Assembly (NCBI RefSeq): GCF_013401995.1
Contig: NZ_JACBJI010000009.1
Location: 1 to 64,000, forward strand
Length of the DNA: 64,000 bases
Source of the DNA: Flavobacterium agri
Lineage (GTDB): Bacteria > Bacteroidota > Bacteroidia > Flavobacteriales > Flavobacteriaceae
Reading direction: 5' to 3'
This document shows positions 1 through 8,994 of the stretch, piece by piece (position 1 is the first letter of the stretch; each line of letters begins with the position of its first letter). Below the pieces are notes generated by a model. It did no database searches. It was not told where the DNA came from and saw only the letters and a program-made list of their open reading frames with translations. Position numbers and translations under genes: made by a program.

Positions 1-137
1 CAATCGGAAGCTTTTCGGGTAAATGCGTGTGAATACACGTGAGAGTTGTGCTTCTGCAATCGTTCAACGAGATTCTCGGTATGACCGACATAGTAGTGAT
101 CGATCGATTTGCTGTAGATGATGTAAAAATAAAACAT
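1..137 (-). CDS. GIY-YIG nuclease superfamily protein (partial, 3' end outside window)
   Basis: The minus strand reads in from position 137 as MFYFYIIYSKSIDHYYVGHT and continues ENLVERLQKHN to the window edge, about 45 residues with no stop. YIIYS followed by YYVGHT is the GIY-YIG signature, with the downstream helix and a basic residue (ERL) as in the small stand-alone GIY-YIG proteins of Bacteroidota (usually about 80-100 residues). Their cellular role is unclear; the fold belongs to structure-specific endonucleases. The ATG at 137 lies just beyond the tRNA-Phe terminator, so the gene probably has its own transcript. The C-terminal catalytic Glu cannot be seen. Confidence 0.85.
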   Translation of the reverse strand, partial: MFYFYIIYSKSIDHYYVGHTENLVERLQKHNSHVYSHAFTRKASD

Positions 138-160
138 GGTGAATGGCGTATAGGTGAAAC

Positions 161-190
161 AAAAAAGCCCGAACATGACGTTCAGGCTTT
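161..190 (-). terminator. Rho-independent terminator after tRNA-Phe
   Basis: On the minus strand AGCC-t-GAAC and GTTC-g-GGCT form a stem with one mismatch around a short loop, followed by a T-run (TTTTTTG). It lies directly downstream of the tRNA and before the GIY-YIG start. Confidence 0.75.
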
Positions 191-193
191 ACG

Positions 194-266
194 TGGTACC
201 TCCAGGAATCGAACCAGGGACACATGGATTTTCAGTCCATTGCTCTACCAACTGAGCTAAGGTACC
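194..266 (-). tRNA. tRNA-Phe (anticodon GAA)
   Basis: A 73-nt cloverleaf. The acceptor stem GGTACCT pairs with AGGTACC, with discriminator A. The D-arm contains AGCTCAGTTGGTAGAGC, the anticodon loop is CTGAAAA with GAA at 231-233, and the T-loop is GGTTCGATTCC. The 3' CCA is not encoded. A consensus promoter lies upstream at 283-312. Confidence 0.97.
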
Positions 267-282
267 TTTGCAGATGCGGGTG

Positions 283-312
283 CAAATATAGAACGATTTT
301 TATTTTACGCAA
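283..312 (-). promoter_or_regulatory. Bacteroidota-type promoter of tRNA-Phe
   Basis: On the minus strand TTG (312-310), then 19 nt, then TATATTTG (290-283) exactly fits the Bacteroidota housekeeping consensus TTG-N17-19-TAnnTTTG. Transcription would start about 10 nt before the mature tRNA. Confidence 0.75.
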
Positions 313-354
313 AAGAAATTTCCTGAAAAAAATCTATTCGTAACTTCGCGTCAA

Positions 355-1086
355 ATGGTACTCACAATCGATATCGGAAATACACGAACCAAAGGCGCTG
401 TCTTTGAATATGATGCGCTCGTATGGCAATTCGTGACCACCGAGAACGACTGGCAAAAAAAAGTTTCCGAAACCCTCGAAAAATTTCTAAATATTACCGA
501 TTTGGTCGTCGCATCGGTCGGAAAAACCCAAAAAGAAGCGCTCGAAATCTTCCGCGATCGGGTAAAATTGCGGTTCATTTCGCACGAAACCACTTTCCCG
601 TTCGAAAATAAATATGCCACGCCAACCACTTTGGGCATCGACAGGATGGTATTGGCGGCTGGATCAGTGCTGCAGTTTCCACAGCAGAACAGACTTGTCA
701 TAGATGCGGGAACTTGCATTACGTACGATTATACAGATTCCAACGACAATTACCTTGGCGGTGCGATATCTCCGGGAATCCGACTCCGCTATGAAGCGTT
801 ACACGCCTATACCGCGCGGTTGCCATTACTGGAGACCGAATTCCCGAACGACATGATAGGAGATTCCACCGCCCAGGCGATCCATTCGGGAGTCGTAAAC
901 GGAGTGATGAACGAAATCGACGGATTCATCGATTCCTGCCGCGATCGCTGGCCCAACTTTATCATAATTTTAACTGGTGGTGACGCCGAATTTTTGGCTA
1001 AGCGATTAAAAAATACCATATTTGCCAATCCAAATTTTCTGCTAGAAAGTTTGTACCGAACATTTCAATTCAGCCTAAATGATTAA
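355..1086 (+). CDS. coaX: Type III pantothenate kinase CoaX
   Basis: Phosphorylates pantothenate with ATP in the first step of coenzyme A synthesis, in the cytoplasm. The 243-residue protein has the ASKHA-type phosphate loop DIGNT at residues 6-10, a TLGIDR segment near residue 92 and DAGT...TYD near residue 118, then GGAISPG, all typical of CoaX. The length matches the family (about 240-260). The ATG at 355 comes only 6 nt after a TAACTTCG box (341-348) that resembles the -7 element, so the leader may be very short. The 3' end overlaps the next gene by 8 nt, which points to translational coupling. Confidence 0.95.
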   Translation: MVLTIDIGNTRTKGAVFEYDALVWQFVTTENDWQKKVSETLEKFLNITDLVVASVGKTQKEALEIFRDRVKLRFISHETTFPFENKYATPTTLGIDRMVLAAGSVLQFPQQNRLVIDAGTCITYDYTDSNDNYLGGAISPGIRLRYEALHAYTARLPLLETEFPNDMIGDSTAQAIHSGVVNGVMNEIDGFIDSCRDRWPNFIIILTGGDAEFLAKRLKNTIFANPNFLLESLYRTFQFSLND

Positions 1087-2338
1087 AAAAATTCTGGTAA
1101 GCTTCTGCTTGCTGCTGTCGTTCCTGTCTTTTGCGCAAGAAGGAAGTTATTCCCCGTATTCTTTTTACGGCATCGGTGACCAAAGATTTAAAGGGACGAT
1201 AGATACTCGCGCCATGGGAGGCGTTTCCATTTTTCCGGATTCCATTCACCTTAACATACAGAACCCGGCCTCGTTCTCGTCTTTGAAAATGACCACTTTT
1301 TCTGTAGGCGCAACCGGTTCTTGGGCGAAACTGCATACCGAAACTCAAGAAGAAAAGGCCAAGCGCGTCACTTTGGATTATTTGGCGGTAGGATTGCCGC
1401 TTAAAAAAGCAGGCATCGCTTTCGGGTTGATGCCATACAGTTCGGTCGGATATAAAATAAGGAACAACGAAGTAATAGGGGAAGGTGATACGATCCGTCA
1501 CAGTTTTAACGGAAGTGGTGGAATCAACCGCGTTTTCCTTGGAGCAGGTTATGAAGTCACCAAAAATTTCAGGGTCGGTGCCGACGTGAATTTCAACTTC
1601 GGAAAGGTGGAGACCTCTTCGCTTGCCCAAAGAACCGATGTACAGTTTGCTTCTCGTGAAATAAATCAATCGGATCTTAGCGGATTCAGCGTGGATCTTG
1701 GTGTGATGTACGAAGGTAAAGTGAATAAGAAACTGCACGCATTTGGAGCAATTTCATTTACGCCGTCGACCAATCTTACGACCACCAATTACAGGAATAT
1801 CGCCACCGTGCAGCTTTTGCAGTTGGGAGGCGTATTGGTAGTAGATCAGGATACCATTTTTTACAATCAGAAGAGAACCTTGAAATTGCCGACGCGCTTG
1901 TCTTTGGGTGCGGGTATTGGCGAGCCGAGAAAATGGCAGGCAGGAGCCGAAATCACGTTCCAAGGTTCAAAAGACCAGAAGAACCGTTTTAACGATATCA
2001 ACAACGGCCGTTTCGAGAATGCAATAAAATACAGTATCGGGGGTTATTATATTCCGAACTATAACTCTTTCAGCAACTATTGGAGCCGAATCGTTTTGCG
2101 CGCAGGAGCTCGTTACGAAAATACAGGCTTGATATTGAACAACAAGTCGATATACGATGCTGCGGGTACGTTAGGTTTCGGATTCCCGATAACGGGAAGT
2201 CTCTCTAATATAAACGTCGCCCTTGAGTACGGAAAGCGCGGTACGAAAGCCTACGGGCTGGTTGCCGAGAACTACTTTAATCTAGGAATTGGATTTTCTT
2301 TCAACGACAAGTGGTTCGTAAAACGCAGGTACGACTAA
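1079..2338 (+). CDS. Outer membrane protein, FadL/porin-like (function unknown)
   Basis: A 419-residue protein with a signal peptide (MIKKILVSFCLLLSFLSFAQ) and a mature start EGSYSPYSFYGIGD that recurs in Bacteroidota outer-membrane barrels. The rest alternates polar and hydrophobic residues and ends ...GIGFSFNDKWFVKRRYD, as expected for beta strands. The RAMGG, NPASFS and SVGATGSW segments resemble FadL-type transport proteins. No substrate can be named. It overlaps coaX by 8 nt and lies 21 nt before a TPR gene, in the order coaX - OMP - TPR - lptC. Confidence 0.8.
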   Translation: MIKKILVSFCLLLSFLSFAQEGSYSPYSFYGIGDQRFKGTIDTRAMGGVSIFPDSIHLNIQNPASFSSLKMTTFSVGATGSWAKLHTETQEEKAKRVTLDYLAVGLPLKKAGIAFGLMPYSSVGYKIRNNEVIGEGDTIRHSFNGSGGINRVFLGAGYEVTKNFRVGADVNFNFGKVETSSLAQRTDVQFASREINQSDLSGFSVDLGVMYEGKVNKKLHAFGAISFTPSTNLTTTNYRNIATVQLLQLGGVLVVDQDTIFYNQKRTLKLPTRLSLGAGIGEPRKWQAGAEITFQGSKDQKNRFNDINNGRFENAIKYSIGGYYIPNYNSFSNYWSRIVLRAGARYENTGLILNNKSIYDAAGTLGFGFPITGSLSNINVALEYGKRGTKAYGLVAENYFNLGIGFSFNDKWFVKRRYD

Positions 2339-2359
2339 GGCATAAAAAATATTCAGGTT

Positions 2360-3646
2360 ATGAAAAACACGTACCTACTCTTAATCGTGTTGTTTAGCTG
2401 TTTCACTACAGTTGCGCAAGACAAACCTGAAGCCGAATGCAGGCATAGCTTGGCTATTGTCGACAGTATTTTTTCGAAAGGCGATTTTTACAAGGCATAC
2501 GATTTGTGGACGGGCGTGCGCAAAAAATGCCCAACGCTCAATGAAAAGATCTATACCCTTGGAGCGGAACTTCTCAAAATAAAAGCCGACAGGGCCAAAG
2601 TCGAAGAGAAAGAACCAATCGTAAAAGAATTGCTTGCGTTATACGACGATTACAACAAATATTTCCCGAACAATCCGGTTCCGGTCAACATGTATAAAGC
2701 GGTGATCATGAATCGCTATAAAGTAGGTTCTAAAGCTGATATTTATAGTCTTTTGGACAGGGCTTATTCCAAAAATCCGACGACGTTCGAAAATTTGGAA
2801 GCGATCGAACTCTACATGAAACTGTATTTCGAAAAATACAAATCGGGCGATAAGACGATTACGGCCAATCACATTCTCAAAAGACGCGACGATCTCGTAG
2901 GTCATCTTGAAAAGTTAAGCGAGAAAACGCCTGCGAACAAAATGGCCAACGATCGAATGATAGATGCCATCGAAGTCACCGTAAAAGAAGTGGCTACTTG
3001 CGATAATCTCGATGCCTATTACGGAGAAGTTTTCGAAAAGCGCAAAACCGACACGTTGTGGCTCCAAGTCGCGCTCAAAGGGCTTTCGTCAAACCATTGC
3101 CGCACCAGTAAACTCTACGACCAGATTACCCAAGCCCAGCAGAACATCAAACCGACAGCCCAATCGGCTTATAATTTGGGTGTAGCGGCTTATCAGAAAG
3201 CAGATTTTGCGAACGCCGCCAAATACTTCGTCCAATCGGCAGAGCTTGAAAAGAACCCGAACGACAAGGCGAATACTTATTTTACGCTCGCTTCTACGGT
3301 CTACATCGGACGTGACAAAGCCAAAGTAAAGGAATACGCGATGAAAGCACTCGAAGTAAAGCCCGATTTTTCCAAGTCGTATATTTTGCTTGCCCAACAA
3401 TACGGTGACGCCGGATCGGATTGCGCCAAAACCGATTTCGAGAAAAAAGCGCTCAATTGGCTCGCTGCGGAAACCCTCAAAAAAGCGGTCCAAGTCGATA
3501 AAAACAAAGGCGGATTGGATAAACTCATCCGCAAATACCAAGAGAAAGCGCCAACCGAAAAGGAAATCAAAGACGCCAAAATGAGCGGAAAAACCATTTC
3601 GTACGGCTGTTGGATCAATGAATCGGTAATCGTACCAAAAGCATAA
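2360..3646 (+). CDS. Secreted tetratricopeptide-repeat protein
   Basis: A 428-residue protein with signal peptide MKNTYLLLIVLFSCFTTVAQ. The C-terminal half contains TPR-like helical pairs (around AYNLGVAAYQKADFANAAKYF and NTYFTLASTVYIG...AKVKEYAMKALEVKP), so it probably mediates protein contacts in the periplasm or at the outer membrane. No catalytic motif is visible. Its place between an outer-membrane protein and lptC, with 21-nt and 4-nt gaps, suggests one envelope operon. The precise role is unknown. Confidence 0.8.
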   Translation: MKNTYLLLIVLFSCFTTVAQDKPEAECRHSLAIVDSIFSKGDFYKAYDLWTGVRKKCPTLNEKIYTLGAELLKIKADRAKVEEKEPIVKELLALYDDYNKYFPNNPVPVNMYKAVIMNRYKVGSKADIYSLLDRAYSKNPTTFENLEAIELYMKLYFEKYKSGDKTITANHILKRRDDLVGHLEKLSEKTPANKMANDRMIDAIEVTVKEVATCDNLDAYYGEVFEKRKTDTLWLQVALKGLSSNHCRTSKLYDQITQAQQNIKPTAQSAYNLGVAAYQKADFANAAKYFVQSAELEKNPNDKANTYFTLASTVYIGRDKAKVKEYAMKALEVKPDFSKSYILLAQQYGDAGSDCAKTDFEKKALNWLAAETLKKAVQVDKNKGGLDKLIRKYQEKAPTEKEIKDAKMSGKTISYGCWINESVIVPKA

Positions 3647-3650
3647 TCAG

Positions 3651-4211
3651 TTGAAACAAAAAATCCAGCATATCGGTATTTTGGCCGCGATTTTAGTCGT
3701 GGTCGGATTTTCGTTTTCGTGCGAAAGCAACCTCAAAGATGTGCAGAAACTCGGTTTTTCGGAGTTCACGCCAAGCGGTGAAGCCGACGATTTCAATTTG
3801 AAGTATACCGATTCGGGCCGCATCACCTCTGTGCTTGTGAGCCCCAAAATGCTCGATTACGCCACAGCGCGTTATCCGTTTACCGAATTCCCGAAAGGCG
3901 TGAACGTCACGTTTTACGACAAGAACCAAAAGAAAACGTACGTGCGATCAGATTACGCCGTCACGTTCAAGAATACAGACATCATCGATCTTCAGGGCCA
4001 CGTCAAGATTTGGAACGACCAAGGCTCGCAACTCGAAACCGAGCAATTGTATTTCGATCAGAAGAACGAGTGGTTTTTTACCGAGAAAAAATTTAAATTT
4101 AGTGACCCAAAGGGCGTTTCCTTTGGTGAAGGCGTCGATTTCAGCAAGGATTTCAAGATTGTGAACTCACAAAAAATCTCGGGCGAAATCGAAAAATCAA
4201 ACGAAATGTAA
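3651..4211 (+). CDS. lptC: LPS export periplasmic protein LptC
   Basis: Part of the Lpt bridge that carries LPS from the inner-membrane ABC transporter to the outer membrane. The 186-residue protein begins KQKIQHIGILAAILVVVG, a hydrophobic anchor followed by a lipobox-like FSFSC (Cys24). A typical OstA/LptC beta-jellyroll region follows (GVNVTFYD...YVRSDYAV...DIIDLQGHVKIWN...LETEQLYFD). The only plausible start is TTG at 3651, 4 nt after the TPR stop; the next in-frame Met lies inside the conserved domain. The next gene starts 1 nt downstream. Confidence 0.9.
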   Translation: MKQKIQHIGILAAILVVVGFSFSCESNLKDVQKLGFSEFTPSGEADDFNLKYTDSGRITSVLVSPKMLDYATARYPFTEFPKGVNVTFYDKNQKKTYVRSDYAVTFKNTDIIDLQGHVKIWNDQGSQLETEQLYFDQKNEWFFTEKKFKFSDPKGVSFGEGVDFSKDFKIVNSQKISGEIEKSNEM

Positions 4212-4212
4212 T

Positions 4213-4413
4213 ATGCACGGCTACCTAAAAATCATACCTTATATTTACCTCGCGGCAGGTGTTTTCTTCATCTATTCCGGATTCGTGCGATACAACCAAG
4301 GTGAAGAAGGCTTTTGGATTTGGTTCGTGATCGCGGCCTTGAGCATTTTCATGTTCTTTTTCCGCATGCGTTTCGCAAAGAAATTCACCCAAAACCGCAA
4401 CGACAAACCCTAA
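4213..4413 (+). CDS. Small two-helix membrane protein
   Basis: A 66-residue protein with two predicted membrane helices (YLKIIPYIYLAAGVFFIYSGF and FWIWFVIAALSIFMFFF) and a basic cytoplasmic tail RMRFAKKFTQNRNDKP. It is packed between lptC (1-nt gap) and the CNNM gene (3-nt gap), so it is very likely translated as part of the operon. I do not recognise a function. Short proteins of this kind are common at this spot in flavobacterial operons. Confidence 0.75.
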   Translation: MHGYLKIIPYIYLAAGVFFIYSGFVRYNQGEEGFWIWFVIAALSIFMFFFRMRFAKKFTQNRNDKP

Positions 4414-4416
4414 TCC

Positions 4417-5670
4417 ATGCAAGTCAGTATCATCATTGCAAGCCTGATACTGGCCGCGTTTTTTTCGGGAATGGAAATCGCGTTCCTCTCGGCCAACAAG
4501 ATTTATCTTGAAATCGAGAAGAAACAGGACAGTTTCCTTTCGCAAATCCTTAAAAAACTTACCGAAAAACCGTCGAAATTCATCGCGGCCATGCTCGTCG
4601 GAAGCAATCTTGCGCTTGTCGTGTACGGGTTTTTCGCATCGCGCCTTATTTTGGATTTGGTGTTGCCGTACCATCTCACGGTAGTATCCAATTTATTGCT
4701 GCAGACGACGATAGCGACATTGGTGATCGTGTTTACGTCCGAATTCCTTCCGAAGGTTTTCTTTCATATTTACGCGAACAGCCTGATCCGATTCTTTGCG
4801 TTTCCGGCTTATGTTTTTTACAAGATTTTCTATTACATCTCGTCCCTTATCCTTTGGTTTTCCGATATGGTGCTCAAGAAATTCTTCGGCACCGGAAGCG
4901 ATCCTGTGCAGGTTTTCTTCAGCAAGGTCGAACTCGGGAATTTCATAACCGAGCAAATGAGTAGCGTGGACGAGAATGAAGAGGTCGATTCCGAGATCCA
5001 GATTTTCCAGAACGCACTCGATTTTTCGGGTGTAAAAGCGCGCGATATCATGACGCCGCGCATGGAGATTTCGGCCATAGACATTTATGCGCCGGTATCT
5101 GAACTTCGTGAACTTTTCATCGAGACCGGATATTCCAAGATTTTGGTGTATCAGGAATCGCTTGACGACATCGTCGGTTACGTGCATTCGTTCGATTTGT
5201 TCCGAAAACCGCGAACGATCAAGTCGGTTTTGATTCCCGTCGAATTCGTGCCTCAGACGATATTCATCAAAGACGCGATGGACCAATTGACCAAAAAGCG
5301 CAAAAGCGTGGCCGTGGTGCTCGACGAATACGGCGGTACGGCCGGAATCGTCACGATGGAAGACATCGTCGAGGAACTTTTTGGTGAAATAGAGGACGAG
5401 CACGATGAGGTAGAAACGCTGACCGAACAAAAAATAGACGACGCCACTTGGCTTTTCTCTACGCGTCACGACGTGGAATATCTCAATGAAAAATACGATT
5501 TGGATATTCCGGAAGGCGATTCTTACAGCACGCTCGGCGGATTTATCGTCGATTCTTTGAACGAGATTCCGCAAAAAGGGGCGCAGTTTTCTATAGGGAA
5601 GTTCAGGTTTTCGATAGAGGAGGCGACGGCGAAAAAAATCGAGCTCGTGAGGATGACGGTTTCGGATTGA
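4417..5670 (+). CDS. CNNM/CorC (hemolysin C-like) family transporter with CBS pair
   Basis: 417 residues. An N-terminal DUF21/CNNM membrane region (about 1-150) with the family signature FFSGMEIAFLSANK is followed by a CBS pair (about 195-320: VKARDIMTPRMEISAID... and ...VVLDEYGGTAGIVTMEDIVEELFGEI) and a CorC/HlyC C-terminal domain (about 335-417). Related proteins handle magnesium or cobalt, or act in gliding (GldE). The 'hemolysin' label is historical. It is the last gene of the coaX-lptC run; a large inverted repeat follows. Confidence 0.88.
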   Translation: MQVSIIIASLILAAFFSGMEIAFLSANKIYLEIEKKQDSFLSQILKKLTEKPSKFIAAMLVGSNLALVVYGFFASRLILDLVLPYHLTVVSNLLLQTTIATLVIVFTSEFLPKVFFHIYANSLIRFFAFPAYVFYKIFYYISSLILWFSDMVLKKFFGTGSDPVQVFFSKVELGNFITEQMSSVDENEEVDSEIQIFQNALDFSGVKARDIMTPRMEISAIDIYAPVSELRELFIETGYSKILVYQESLDDIVGYVHSFDLFRKPRTIKSVLIPVEFVPQTIFIKDAMDQLTKKRKSVAVVLDEYGGTAGIVTMEDIVEELFGEIEDEHDEVETLTEQKIDDATWLFSTRHDVEYLNEKYDLDIPEGDSYSTLGGFIVDSLNEIPQKGAQFSIGKFRFSIEEATAKKIELVRMTVSD

Positions 5671-5684
5671 GTGGTTTTTGATTC

Positions 5685-5736
5685 CGACGAAGGAGGAATC
5701 TAAGTCGTCCGATCGGATGAGATTTCTCCTTCGTCG
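5685..5736. repeat. Intergenic inverted repeat (17-bp arms)
   Basis: CGACGAAGGAGGAATCT (5685-5701) is matched by AGATTTCTCCTTCGTCG (5720-5736) with one mismatch. The spacer contains the palindrome TCCGATCGGA (5708-5717), so the whole can fold into a long hairpin or cruciform. It may also end the upstream transcript, although no T-run follows. Flavobacterium genomes carry dispersed repeats of this look; I infer membership from resemblance only. Confidence 0.7.
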
Positions 5737-5849
5737 AAATTCCCAAAAAGCCGATTCCCAATTTTTGAAGCAAATATTTCCCTCAACTTATGGTTATTAA
5801 ATAGATAATTGTATTTTCGCAAACTGAATTAAAAAATCAAGATTATAAA

Positions 5850-7916
5850 ATGGCAGTTTTATCAAAAATCAGACAGCGCTCCCTGCTCCTGATAGGTGTG
5901 ATCGGATTTTGTTTGTTGGCCTTCCTTATCGGTGATATTTTCACGAGCGGAAACCTCAATCTTGCGTCAAAAGACGTAGGTAGCGTCAACGGTAAAGACA
6001 TCACTTTCGAAGATTTCAGGGTTAAAGTGAGCAATGTCGAGAAAAGCGGACAAGGCATGACCGCGACACAGGCTTCCAACCGCGTTTGGGACCAGGAGGT
6101 CGCCATCGCTTTGCTTACTGCAGAGTTCGACAAATTGGGTATTCGCGTAGGCGAAAAACACATTCTCGATGCGTTCAAGAACGACCAGCAAATCGGTCAG
6201 AACCCAATGTTCCGCAACGAAAAAGGAGAATTCGACGTAGCAAAACTAAGCGAGTTCGTCAAATCGAACCCGGAAGCTGCCCAAGCGATAAAAGACCGCG
6301 AAAAAGACGCGATCCTCAATGCGAAATATTTGATTTATAACACTTTGGTCAAAGGTGGTGTTTTCGTTACCGAAGCCGAAGGAAAATACAAATACGAAGC
6401 CGAAACCACTAAAGCGACTTTCGACTACGTGGGTGTTTTGTTTTCTACGGTTAAAGACAGCGACGTGAAAGTTTCCGACGCCGAGCTTACCGATTATATG
6501 AAAAAGCACGAAAAGAAATACAAGTCAGACGAAAACCGCGAGTTGGAATACGTGCTTGTAGAAGACAAACCGTCTGCACAAGACGAGGCCGAAGTGAAAC
6601 AATCGATCGACAAGTTGCTTACGTCTACAGACAGCACAGGAAACTTCCGCTCGGTTAAAAATGTTGGCGAATTCGTGAACCAGCATTCAGACGTTCCTTT
6701 CGATACGACTTACATCGCGAAGAAAGATCTTCCTACAGAACATGCGGAAGCGTTGTTCAACTTGCCGACAGGAGCCATTTACGGGCCTTACATGCAAGGG
6801 AAATACTATGCGATCACTCGTTCAATGGGCCGCAAAGCCGGAGCGAACGCAAAAGCGAGCCACATCCTGATCAGCTGGGAAGGAACGCAAGTGCCGAACA
6901 AACGCGAAAAACGTACGAAAGAAGAAGCGAAAGCCAAAGCCGAAGCATTGTTGGCTCAGGCAAAAGCGAACCCTTCAGGTTTTGCGATGTTGGCCATCAT
7001 GAACTCAGACGATTCTTCTGCCCAACAAGGTGGAGATTTGGGTTACTTCGCACAAGGCGCGATGGTGAAACCGTTCAACGATTTCGTATTTAACAGTCCA
7101 ATTGGTTCTATCGGATTGGTAGAAACGCAATTCGGTTACCACATCATCAACGTTACCGACAAGCAGGACGCCGTGAAATTGGCTACGATCGCCCAAAAAA
7201 TCGAGCCTTCAGACGCTACTACCGATGCGCTTTACCAAAAAGCCGTGAAAGTAGAAATGGAAGCCAGCGAAAAAGACTTCGCTTCTGTTGCCAAAGCCGA
7301 GAAATTGGAGGTTGTGCCTTCTATCAAAGTGAAAGCGATGGACGAGTACTTCGGAAGTATCGGTGCCCAAAGACAAATCATCCAATGGGCTTTCAATAAA
7401 GACACCGAAGTTGGAGACGTGAAGCGTTTCGAGGTGGTAAACCTTGGAAACGTGATCGTGAAACTTAAGAAAATCAATCCGGAAGGTTTGCTTTCACTTG
7501 ACGAAGCGCGTGTTAGCGTTGAACCGATCTTGAAAAACAAGAAGAAAGCCGAATTGATCCGCAAGAAAATGAACGGTTCTTCTTTGGCGGCGATTGCGCA
7601 AGCTAACGGAGCTACGGTTCAATCTGCAACAGATTTGACATTGGATAACGCAATGATCCCGAACGCCGGTCCGGAGCCTAAAGTGGTTGGAACTGCAATC
7701 GCTACCGGTACAGGCAAAATTTCCAAGCCGATCGACGGAAATTCGGGTGTTTACGTGGTTTCTCCTAAAGCGATCACAAAAGCACCGGCAATCAAAGATC
7801 ACCTTGATTACGTAAACAAAGTGAAGTCGATGACAGGCGGATATTCTTCAAGAGTTATCCCGGCTTTGAAATCGGATGCTGAAATCGAAGACAACAGAGC
7901 GAAATTCAACTATTAA
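5850..7916 (+). CDS. Peptidyl-prolyl cis-trans isomerase, PpiD/SurA-like
   Basis: A membrane-anchored periplasmic folding factor of 688 residues. The N-terminal anchor SLLLIGVIGFCLLAFLIGDIF is followed by a SurA-N/PpiD-type chaperone region (about 40-320). A parvulin rotamase domain follows (about 328-440), beginning KASHILISWEG and containing GGDLGYFAQGAMVKPFNDFVF and GYHIINVTDK, the classic parvulin signature. A long C-terminal chaperone part follows. It lies alone between the repeat at 5.7 kb and a strong terminator at 7.94 kb. A TATTTTCG box at 5812-5819 is a near-consensus -7 element. Confidence 0.9.
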   Translation: MAVLSKIRQRSLLLIGVIGFCLLAFLIGDIFTSGNLNLASKDVGSVNGKDITFEDFRVKVSNVEKSGQGMTATQASNRVWDQEVAIALLTAEFDKLGIRVGEKHILDAFKNDQQIGQNPMFRNEKGEFDVAKLSEFVKSNPEAAQAIKDREKDAILNAKYLIYNTLVKGGVFVTEAEGKYKYEAETTKATFDYVGVLFSTVKDSDVKVSDAELTDYMKKHEKKYKSDENRELEYVLVEDKPSAQDEAEVKQSIDKLLTSTDSTGNFRSVKNVGEFVNQHSDVPFDTTYIAKKDLPTEHAEALFNLPTGAIYGPYMQGKYYAITRSMGRKAGANAKASHILISWEGTQVPNKREKRTKEEAKAKAEALLAQAKANPSGFAMLAIMNSDDSSAQQGGDLGYFAQGAMVKPFNDFVFNSPIGSIGLVETQFGYHIINVTDKQDAVKLATIAQKIEPSDATTDALYQKAVKVEMEASEKDFASVAKAEKLEVVPSIKVKAMDEYFGSIGAQRQIIQWAFNKDTEVGDVKRFEVVNLGNVIVKLKKINPEGLLSLDEARVSVEPILKNKKKAELIRKKMNGSSLAAIAQANGATVQSATDLTLDNAMIPNAGPEPKVVGTAIATGTGKISKPIDGNSGVYVVSPKAITKAPAIKDHLDYVNKVKSMTGGYSSRVIPALKSDAEIEDNRAKFNY

Positions 7917-7932
7917 GAAAGTCGCTTTCAGA

Positions 7933-7970
7933 TAAAAAAATCCCGGATGATGAGTCCGGGATTTTTTGTT
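7933..7970. terminator. Strong bidirectional terminator
   Basis: TCCCGGA (7941-7947) and TCCGGGA (7955-7961) form a 7-bp GC-rich stem with A-run and T-run flanks. It separates the convergent PPIase (+) and GHMP kinase (-) genes and can work for both. Confidence 0.85.
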
Positions 7971-7986
7971 TTATGCGATTTATGAT

Positions 7987-8904
7987 TTAGAGTATCATAT
8001 CCGAAAACGGGATGACCGTGTCATAACCGCGTTCAGAAAAATAAGCGGTCGGATTTTCACGACTCACCGCCAATACGAAATCGCCTCCCCATGCGCCTAG
8101 GCTTTTTACGACACCTTTGAAATCGGGAAACAACGCTTCTTTCACGGTGCGCATCTCGAGTATTTCGCTCATGATGCCTTCGTGTTTTTCGAGGTCGTAA
8201 GCGAACGTACGCACGTCTTGTGCCGCAACCACAGCATCCGTAATCTTCGTGATTTTAGATGTGATACGCTCAATGTGGTCGGTGCGATTTTGATAATACG
8301 AAGCGATCGCGGCCTTGCTGCTCTGTTTCTTATTGAGGTACACGAAGTATAAGTCGCCCGTAAAACCAGGATTGAAGTGTACCGCTTCGACTTTAGGCAA
8401 TTCCTGCTCAAGCCGATATACTATAGCTGTGTCGTTTTGCGCACAGGCGATGTCGTAACCGCTTCCGCCGAAACTGTTCTGCAAAAGTTCGAACGCGTCG
8501 ATCTTAAGCCACTGCGCGATATTGTTGATTAGCGTGGATGAAGTGCCCAATCCCCAATTTTTAGGGAATGTGAGGTTCGTTTCTATCGCGTAACCATTCG
8601 CTTTTTCGATAAAATCAGGATTTTTGAGGTAAGCCTCGTGCAGGATTTCAAGCAAAGTCGTCTTGACCGAATCGTATTTCTCGACGTAATCGGGCGTGCA
8701 GATTTCATCGAAGCCGAAACTGTCCTCGAACCAAACCGTGCCGTCCTTGTTGATGCTTTTCCAGCTTATTTTCTTCTCGGATGCGGGTTCGATGATCAAA
8801 TCCTGTCCAAACTTTGTTGGGAACGCGAACGCTTTGGCGCCATCAAGCACGACGTATTCGCCCGTAAGCAACAGTTTCCCGTTCGAATAAAAACGTTGTT
8901 TCAT
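7987..8904 (-). CDS. GYDIA-type GHMP kinase
   Basis: A 305-residue GHMP-superfamily kinase. The start SNGKLLLTGEYVVLDGAKAFAFP is the N-terminal strand-helix of mevalonate-type kinases. NWGLGTSSTLI (about residues 114-124) is the ATP loop, and GGSGYDIACA (about 146-155) is the motif that names this Bacteroidota family. The next gene upstream encodes HMG-CoA reductase, so a phosphorylation step of the mevalonate (isoprenoid) pathway is the best guess. The exact substrate (mevalonate, phosphomevalonate or another) cannot be read from the sequence. Confidence 0.85.
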   Translation of the reverse strand: MKQRFYSNGKLLLTGEYVVLDGAKAFAFPTKFGQDLIIEPASEKKISWKSINKDGTVWFEDSFGFDEICTPDYVEKYDSVKTTLLEILHEAYLKNPDFIEKANGYAIETNLTFPKNWGLGTSSTLINNIAQWLKIDAFELLQNSFGGSGYDIACAQNDTAIVYRLEQELPKVEAVHFNPGFTGDLYFVYLNKKQSSKAAIASYYQNRTDHIERITSKITKITDAVVAAQDVRTFAYDLEKHEGIMSEILEMRTVKEALFPDFKGVVKSLGAWGGDFVLAVSRENPTAYFSERGYDTVIPFSDMIL

Positions 8905-8915
8905 GTTTTTGGTGG

Positions 8916-8988
8916 AAACCTCAAAGGTTTCAAACCCGAGGCGCAGCCGAACTGTATGGAGCGCAGCGGAATAAAACCTTTGAGGTTT
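8916..8988. repeat. Intergenic inverted repeat with 15-bp perfect arms
   Basis: AAACCTCAAAGGTTT (8916-8930) recurs as its reverse complement AAACCTTTGAGGTTT (8974-8988), 43 nt apart. The spacer carries two GCGCAGC(C/G) cores. It fills the gap between mvaA and the GHMP kinase, so it could form a hairpin in their joint transcript. Confidence 0.75.
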
Positions 8989-8994
8989 ATAAAG